From Ichthyophonus hoferi (taxonomy: Eukaryota > Opisthokonta > Ichthyosporea > Ichthyophonida > Ichthyophonidae): a stretch of 29,636 bases of DNA. Positions 22,550-29,636 of the stretch are shown here, piece after piece (within the stretch, counting starts at the first letter, position 1; each line of letters opens with the position of its first letter). The notes under the pieces are model-generated. The model had not been told where the DNA came from, did no database searches, and saw nothing but the letters and a program-made list of their open reading frames with translations. Position numbers and translations under genes: made by a program. The stretch spans positions 18,962 to 48,597 of the forward strand of contig NAOQ01000538.1 of assembly GCA_002751075.1 (NCBI GenBank). The letters are read 5' to 3'.

Positions 22550-23335
22550 ATTGGCGCAATATAAACTGTAAACAATCTGATATAAAAACTGAAACACAAG
22601 CACTGGTCCGTGCTAAAGTGTAATCATGCTTGAAATATTTTTTAAATATATTAAAAATAAGTCAATATTTATATTAATAATATTACGAAGTGCATCATAT
22701 TAATATAATGCGAGTGAATATATTACGTGTGATTTTTTTTAATGGAACCGAGTTAAATGTGCTCCATAAAACTCATAAAATAATAAATCCAATCAAAATG
22801 AATACCTTTAATTCTTATCATCCCTGACAGGCTAGATTAAAGCTTTTCATAGGTTAATCGTTGTTCATATAAGGCTATTTCTGGTAGTTTCCTTTCCTAG
22901 AATGCCATATAAATAGCAGAAGCAGACAATGAGTCAGCTATTATTTTAAGTGTATTCGTATACTACTTTGGTATGATATGTGTAGTTAATTTTTAATTAT
23001 TATTTTATTATATATATGTATACATGTATCTTTTTGCGGGAGACAGCTAGCTTTGTATATATCAACTTTCTTTTTTTTCTTTCTTAGTAACTATTGATAA
23101 TTATTATAAATATTTATGTTATGAATATTATTTATTTTTCGTGTTATGCGATATTCTATGCACTACACAGCCACCAGGAAAGATGGGCGGAACTAAGATC
23201 AATAATATAAATCAACTGCTTTATGCTTCAAAAATCAGTTGTAAATATAATAAGTAGTCTCAAGGTTTTACACATTATTAGTTAGTGAAATATCAAATGA
23301 AATACCGGGCCTGTTAATGTGTGAAGTGAATCTAA

Positions 23336-23365
23336 TGTGGGATAGTAGGGTGTGGGATAGTAGGG
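23336..23365. repeat. 15-bp direct duplication upstream of phosphofructokinase
   Basis: TGTGGGATAGTAGGG occurs twice in direct tandem, about 170 bp upstream of the start codon. It could be a regulatory site or a simple slippage product. Confidence 0.8.
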
Positions 23366-23532
23366 TATTAAAGTAAGAAAAGGAGAGGTAATATTTACAC
23401 TAGGCTGATACGACTACTAAATGAAAACAATGTATTTGCTTTCACTTTCCTTGTAACAACCATTTGGCATCAATAGTTTGTAAAGAGAAACATGTTAAAG
23501 TATGAATGGGTTGCAGATCTCAAGTACACAAT

Positions 23533-26500
23533 ATGGAGGGACAGCAGAAGAAAAGGATCGCCGTGTTCACCAGTGGTGGCGATGCCCCAGGTATGTTTAA
23601 AATTATAAATGTTATGCATATCACAGCACTGTATATAGACTATTCTGGCGTTTATTTAACTGTTATCTAAGCTCATTTCCCTTACTATTCTAATCTCTTG
23701 CAACCACCTAGTGATCACCTAACAACCACCCCCTTTTGGATTGGTTAGTAGCCGTATACTTGACCACTTTCTCTTTTAAATATTGTATTTTTTATTTATT
23801 TTTATTTACACATTTCTCGTTATTAGTATTATTTCTACCTTCACCATTTTGTAAAGCACATCATACATACATTTCCCTTACCTCACATTATTCTAGTAAT
23901 ATACCACTAACTATCCTACCCTACCCTATCCTTCTACAGGCATGAATGCCGTCGTTCGTGCTGTGGTCCGTACTGGTATGTATTACGGCCATGACGTGTA
24001 TGCTGTATACGAGGTGAGATGTTTTAAATATCATGCATATATATTACCGCACAATCTAAATCTTAACTCTCTGTATTAACCCTCTGTATAGCCATTTCCT
24101 TTGACTTAACTGGCTATTATTCTTTTTTTTGAAGGTTATTTTTTATGGTTGAAGTCATATTGTTAAGATATTTTATGGCAAATTTCAGTGATTTATTTAA
24201 TTGAAAGACAATTTAATGACTCTAAGTAACTTCTAATAATCTAATTAATATTATATATATAAGACATATTAAATATAATCACTAAACTATGATGAATATT
24301 CTTATGCAATCCTCGCAATGACAGGCCAACTATATGTATCGTCCTTGTGTAATCAATATTTTTACTGGTTCCCATACTTTTTCTATTACCACAAACATTA
24401 CCTATAAATTAAGTCACGCAAACATATTTCGGATCAAAATTTAATATTTATTGTTAACGAATCAATAGGGAGCTAACCATTATATTGCATGATATGTTGG
24501 GATTTATAGGGCTACCAAGGTCTGCTGGATGGTGGTGATAGCATTAAAAAGATGGAATACAACGATGTGTCCATGATTATCCACAGGGTAAGGGTTCTAC
24601 TATTCTATGGTAGATAGTATATGTATATACTCTAATATACACATTAAACTATTTACAGTAATATATATATAGCCTAATATACACTTTTACGTTGATGTCG
24701 TACATACTAGTCGAAAAATACCGACCATTCTCTTCTCTTCTTCATTAAAGTATTTATAAATTAACTATAATATAATGTTTATATCCTACTACTGTCATCC
24801 ACTTAACCAATCACCTATTAGTTTTAATCTACTATATAACATTAAAATATATTCTGGCCGTGTCATATTTTTTATGAAGTGTTTGTAATTATATTAACCC
24901 TATAAATGGTTACTGTATCTACTTAACAACCTAACCAATTATATCTCGTTTTATGTAGGGTGGCACTCAGATTGGATCTGCCCGTTGCCTTGGTTTCAAG
25001 CAGCGTGCCAATCGCCTGATTGCCTGTGAGAACTTGTTGAAGCATAAGATCACCAACTTGGTACGTCATCTCTATTGCGATTCATACAAGTCATTTAAAA
25101 TTCGATGTACATATATAAAAATATACAAGTATGCAGATTCTCATCTGCATTTGTTGTTGTATTCCTATCTATACCATACCTCTATCTCATATTACACACT
25201 TTACCTCCATAGCTACCTATAAAAGTAGTGGTTCGTTAAACATGAAATCCTTACATGATTTTTCTTCAATCAGATCTGCTGTGGTGGTGATGGCAGTCTT
25301 ACTGGAGCAAATCTTTTCCGTCTCGAGTGGACCTCTCTCGTTGAGGAACTTTTGAACCTCGGTAATTATTACCTTTTATATTAAGAATATTCCCTAATAC
25401 TCTCTTGCTATAAATAGAAATTTCCGGATATCCCCTTTGTAGCAATACTATTATGTAATATTCCCTTATTACAATAACCATTCTTTGTTGCCATAAATTT
25501 GAAGTACTGATTGAGCCTGATTTCTTTTTCTCTCCTTTTTCTTTTCTTTTGTTGATTGGTACTTTTTTTTTTGTAAAATAACGTTACTACCAATAGCATG
25601 TAGACAATATAATCAAAAGAAGACAATATAGCGCACCTGCTATACCCGTATCTCTAGGTATCCGACCTCTTACACCTTACCGGCATTTCTCAGGGCGCAT
25701 TACCAAGGAAGTAGCCGACGAATGCAACTACCTGAACCTAGTAGGCGTGGTAGGGTCCATTGACAACGACATGGTCTATCAAGGCGACCTCACCATTGGT
25801 ACCGATACCGCGCTTCACCGTATTGTGGAAGCTATCGATGCTGTGACCTCTACGGCTGCCTCTCATCAGCGTACCTTTGTGATGGAAGTGATGGGTCGTC
25901 ACTGTGGTTATCTCGCTTGGGCTGCGGCTATTGCCTGCGGAGCCGACTTTGTGTTGATTCCTGAGGCACCCCCTGAGATGGATAACTGGGAGGACGTGAT
26001 GTGTGCTAAATTGGAAGTGGTAGGTTTGTTAGTGGGCTGTTGTATGTGTTGTAGTGTATGTATAATAGGTGGGAATATTATCTTGTTGAGTCGTAGTGAT
26101 TGTACTATTATTTATATGCATTATCCTACATACATACATACATATATGCATACATGCTATTATATTAACAGGCTGCCACACGTACCTACACTTCTATGGT
26201 ACATTGTTTAATTACAACATACATGAATAAATATGGTTTCATAGCATATATATCCCGGTAATATATACATATTAAGAGATGTATACAATTTTGAGGATCA
26301 GCTATGTTTTAATTATGAGGTATAATTGGTGCAAGAAAGGTGTATAGCAACCACTCAAGCATTTACACACCTATACCTAACAGAGACGCAGCCTAGGACA
26401 GCGCAACAACCTTATTATTGTAGCCGAAGGAGCTATTGACCGCAATGGCAAGGACATTAAGAGTGACTATGTTAGGAAGGTGATTGTGGAGCGCCTAGGC

Positions 26501-29288
26501 CACGATACCCGCACTACCGTGCTAGGTCATATCCAGAGAGGCGGTCGCACGTCAGCCTATGACCGTATTCTGGTAAGTGTTATGATTGGTTGTTGTTTTA
26601 ACTTGGACTCCAAGTGAGTGGATACTTCCCCTGTCTCTTGTATTATAATCTCTCTTTAGGTGTTTGGTGCCTACTATCTAGGAATTGACCTTGAATTGAG
26701 GAATGTACTTTTGTTTTTCTATATGCCATGCCTACCACTACATATAGTACACATAGCATATACCAACCCTAGCTATCTGCAATTCTCTTACCTATCTATC
26801 TTGTTCCCTCTTCCCTTCCCTGTCTCTCTCCCACTCCAGGGTACTATTTCAGGTGCTGCCGCTGTAGAGAAGGTTCTAAACACCAAACGTGGTGATCCTG
26901 CTGTTATTGTTGGCCTCAAGGGATGGGACATTGTCTATGAGCCTCTTGTAGAGTCTGTTGCTGCTGTATGTACCTCCTATTGCTCTCGTTAGCACTAATT
27001 AACCCATAGCAACACATAATTAGAATATATTGATAGGAGGTTACCATTGCGTCATAATGACGTAAAGTTCACATAGGGGTATTTAACTATCACCCTACTT
27101 GGCTGTAATGGAATTAATGGATGATCAATTTTATCTGCATGCTATCATTGGTGGTTATATGGAGCTTATTCACTGATTGGGCCTCTCTTGTGTATTTGTG
27201 CTATTAGACTGATACAAATACCTTGATTTGAACTCATTTGCATGGCTTTTATGTATTTCAGCCAATGGTAACCAATTTTTATTTTTATACTAAATTGAAA
27301 AACATTAAAATATTTACGGGCTTACATCAACGTAGCATTACATTATTTACTATTACTAGTACTGTTGTATGTATATATGACTGTGCATATATATGTATAA
27401 TGTGCTTATGTTGTTTTGAATGTATAGTGACTTACCTACCCCACCTCCATCCTTTTCTCGCACAGACCCAATTGGTCGCCACCCTGACCGAGCAGAAGGA
27501 CTTTGCCGCAGCTATCAAGCAGCGTGGCAAGAACTTCGACGTGAACTACAGCTATCACCGCCACCTCAACGGCACGCCCAATGTGAGAACCTGTGTGGAA
27601 CACTACCCTGTTGGTATGATGTGCGTGGGTGCACCCGCTGCTGGTATGAATAGGTAAGGGGTTGTATGTGTATGTCTATATATATAGGTATTTATGTGCC
27701 GTATAGCACGAAACAATTAATATGTTACACTAATTTTATACTCGAGAAAAAATCTGACGTTTCTTATGTTTAGTATTACTATTATTACAAATCTCTTTAT
27801 TGTAGGCACATAAAAATTAAATCGGCCTTTCTTCGAATCATTTTGAAGATGTAAGATTTTTACCTTGGTATTTATTTATAGGCGTGATTTTTAATTGACG
27901 CTACAAATACATCAACCATTTAACTATATAGCATTTAACGTATCTGTTTCTATGTTTTTACCATTACAAAATCGATCTAATTGGTATGAACTTTATAAGC
28001 AATATACTATGCAACCACATAAAGCAAGATAAAGAATAAAACCACCATTACCCATCTGGCACAGGCTTTTTTATATAAAAAAAAATAGCCAATAATTTTT
28101 TTCCATCCTATCTATGTAACTCACATTCTCAGCAATATTTTACCCTCCTTTTACGCTGACCAATATCTTCACTCACCAGTGCCATGCGTTCATGTGCGCG
28201 TTACAACATGGTGTCGGACCACGTGGTCCTAGGGATCAACCTTGGCTTCCAGGGATTAATGAACGGCGATATCAAGCCCCTGAGCTACATGGATGTGGAA
28301 AACTGGTCTGCCGAAGGTGGTGCCATTCTGGGTACCACCCGTGTGCAGCCTACTGACATGGGCAAGATTGCCGCCTCTATCAAGAAGTTTGGCATGAAGG
28401 CCCTCTTTGTCGTGGGTGGCTTTGAGGCTTTTACTGGTATTCTTGCTCTGGTAGGTGCGAGATGGGTGGTATATATATATATATCTTATATTTGAACCAC
28501 AGGAATGTAAGCACACTTCACTGAATAGGTATTGATTGACATAGGTTATTTGAGACTACACAAATTGTCAAGTATTTTTTGTATAGTATATATACATGCT
28601 GGGTCAAAGTGGGTTTAGTTTTAATTATTTAATGAGTTTTGAGTAGGTTTTGGAGTGAAAGTTTTCCTTCGCATATTTACCAAATGTAAGAAAATTATAT
28701 ATGTATACATATACACATACACACATGCACATATTTTATTATAGGTTCGATAGTTATATGCATTTTGTTTTTTTAAAAAAGGCTCTTAAATACGGATTGA
28801 AACTAACCCACCAATCACTTACAGCGCAACGCCCAGAAGGATTATCCCGAACTCAACATTCCTATCGTGTTGATCCCTGCTACCATTAGGTATTGTATTA
28901 TATATTTATTTAAGTTGTTATTTGTGTATGTATGTATGTACTATTTTATTGATTGTCTTTCATGAAAATCACCAAGTTATTTATATATTATATTTGAAAA
29001 CTGAACTGAAAACATTCCTACCTTGATTTTCTTAATTGTGTTGTATTTTTATTATTATTAATAATTATCCCCATTATATTTCTTTTTTAAATTACTTCCA
29101 ATTAAACACATACATATGCATATATCTATTTACTAACCAATCACCCTGTGCGAACAGTAACAACACTCCAGGAACCGAGTTCTCTGTTGGTTCCGATACT
29201 GGTCTCAATGCGGTAGTAGATGCCATCGATCGCTGTAAGCTATCAGCTGATGCCTCTCGCCATCGCGTGTTTATCTTGGAGACTCAGG
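23533..29288 (+). CDS. PFK: ATP-dependent 6-phosphofructokinase, eukaryotic duplicated type (3' end beyond window)
   Basis: Join: 23533-23590, 23940-24013, 24510-24587, 24959-25060, 25274-25361, 25694-26019, 26384-26572, 26840-26965, 27466-27653, 28180-28450, 28825-28889, 29158-29288. This gives 565 residues plus one base; the next exon lies past the edge. The enzyme phosphorylates fructose 6-phosphate to fructose 1,6-bisphosphate in cytosolic glycolysis. The N-terminal catalytic half has GGDAPGMN (15-22), GSARC (76-80), GGDGS (108-112), GSIDND (154-159, with catalytic Asp157), HQR (191-193), MGRHCGY (200-206), AEGAID (256-261) and HIQRGG (291-296). The regulatory half has GAPAAGMN (402-409), LGTTR (460-464), TISNN (520-524) and RVF (558-560), which match fructose 2,6-bisphosphate site positions in human PFKM. 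Family proteins of about 780 residues would need roughly 200 more. An in-frame ATG at 23506, just after a stop, would add nine residues (MGCRSQVHN). The loop after IDND is one residue longer than usual. Confidence 0.95.
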
Positions 29289-29636
29289 GTAAGGCGGAGA
29301 TTACTGGCGGTTATATTTAGGTTATTAGATTTTTTAATGTGAAATATGCGATTATAGTTTTATGTAGATTTTCATTTGCTGTTCTAAATTTATATATACC
29401 AAATAAGATAGTGCATTTATATAATTTGCACCATTTAATTGAACTTTTAATAACTAAAGAGCCAATGCTACTGTATTTTTCAAGTTTATGCTTGCGAGGA
29501 TATTATTTGATTATGCTATTAAATGGTTATATTATTATATCGTATTATAGGCTATCATATATATGCACGTGCACCCCCACTTTTCGTTTGACCCTCAACC
29601 CATCTATACCTGTTACCCACCCACCTCTCCCCCTCT
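29289..29636 (+). other. Start of phosphofructokinase intron 12, cut by the window edge
   Basis: The donor GTAAGG follows the split Gly codon at 29288. The last 60 bases are strongly pyrimidine-rich (CCCACCCACCTCTCCCCCTCT-like), as expected just before a 3' splice site. The next exon should open by completing a Gly codon and continue with a GGxxGY-type motif. Confidence 0.7.

Larger units (their letters stand above)
21846..23532. other. Gene-poor stretch upstream of phosphofructokinase
   Basis: AT-rich. The only complex patch is at about 22430-22550, described separately. A 73-codon plus-strand open frame at 22281-22502 spans a poly-A run and is not convincing. No TATA-type promoter for phosphofructokinase stands out. 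Confidence 0.4.

Noticed and set aside
26660-26705. Possible extra phosphofructokinase exon after CTCTTTAG
   Set aside because: It begins like an exon (VFGAYYLG) but has no donor, and exons 7 and 8 join in phase without it, matching the family.
1-29636. tRNA, rRNA, CRISPR arrays, retroelement or virus-like coding regions
   Set aside because: I looked for T-loop-like motifs, regularly spaced repeats, and reverse transcriptase, integrase or capsid motifs, and saw none that I could support.

Overview
This is eukaryotic nuclear DNA. It is AT-rich, about two thirds A+T by eye, with long gene-poor stretches and genes cut into many small exons. The exons are visibly richer in G+C than the introns around them. 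Donors are GTAAGT, GTAGGT, GTATGT or GTGTGT types and acceptors end in YAG. The encoded 6-phosphofructokinase is the long, duplicated eukaryotic form. It mixes fungal-looking pieces (the DVENW motif, the RTG...DVYAVYEGYQG stretch) with animal-looking ones ([26 protein letters not shown]). I infer an opisthokont, perhaps an early-diverging fungus or a unicellular relative of fungi and animals. The species cannot be fixed from this window.

Layout, left to right. Positions 1-1230 hold AT-rich low-complexity DNA, a palindromic MITE-like element (50-443) and a perfect 74-bp tandem repeat (737-904). Positions 1793-5019, minus strand, hold a six-exon gene for a 200-residue single-hotdog acyl-CoA thioesterase. 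I assembled it by hand; it includes a 31-nt exon and a 35-nt intron. Positions 6908-7189, plus strand, hold an intronless metallothionein-like protein whose 28 cysteines all lie in CC pairs. Its upstream region has CCAAT and TATA-like boxes, and a poly(A) signal follows. Positions 9041-9255, minus strand, are the last exon of an unrecognised gene. Positions 10224-16893, plus strand, hold a ten-exon gene for a DUF2009/UPF0652 protein with an N-terminal B-box-like zinc finger. Its first exon lies 1.3 kb upstream of the rest. Positions 16894-23532 are gene-poor. They hold two minus-strand exons resembling the Hsp90 co-chaperone Aha1 (18995-19479), a small plus-strand ORF (20846-21063) and two weak terminal-exon candidates. 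From 23533 to the right edge, plus strand, is 6-phosphofructokinase, with twelve coding exons seen and the gene cut off by the window.

The confident genes do separate jobs: acyl-CoA hydrolysis, metal or thiol buffering, an uncharacterised zinc-finger protein, and glycolysis. I see no operon-like or island-like system linking them. The points most worth a second look are the all-CC metallothionein-like protein, the very small exon and intron in the thioesterase gene, the detached first exon of the DUF2009 gene, the palindromic element, and the abundance of CCAAT in non-coding DNA.
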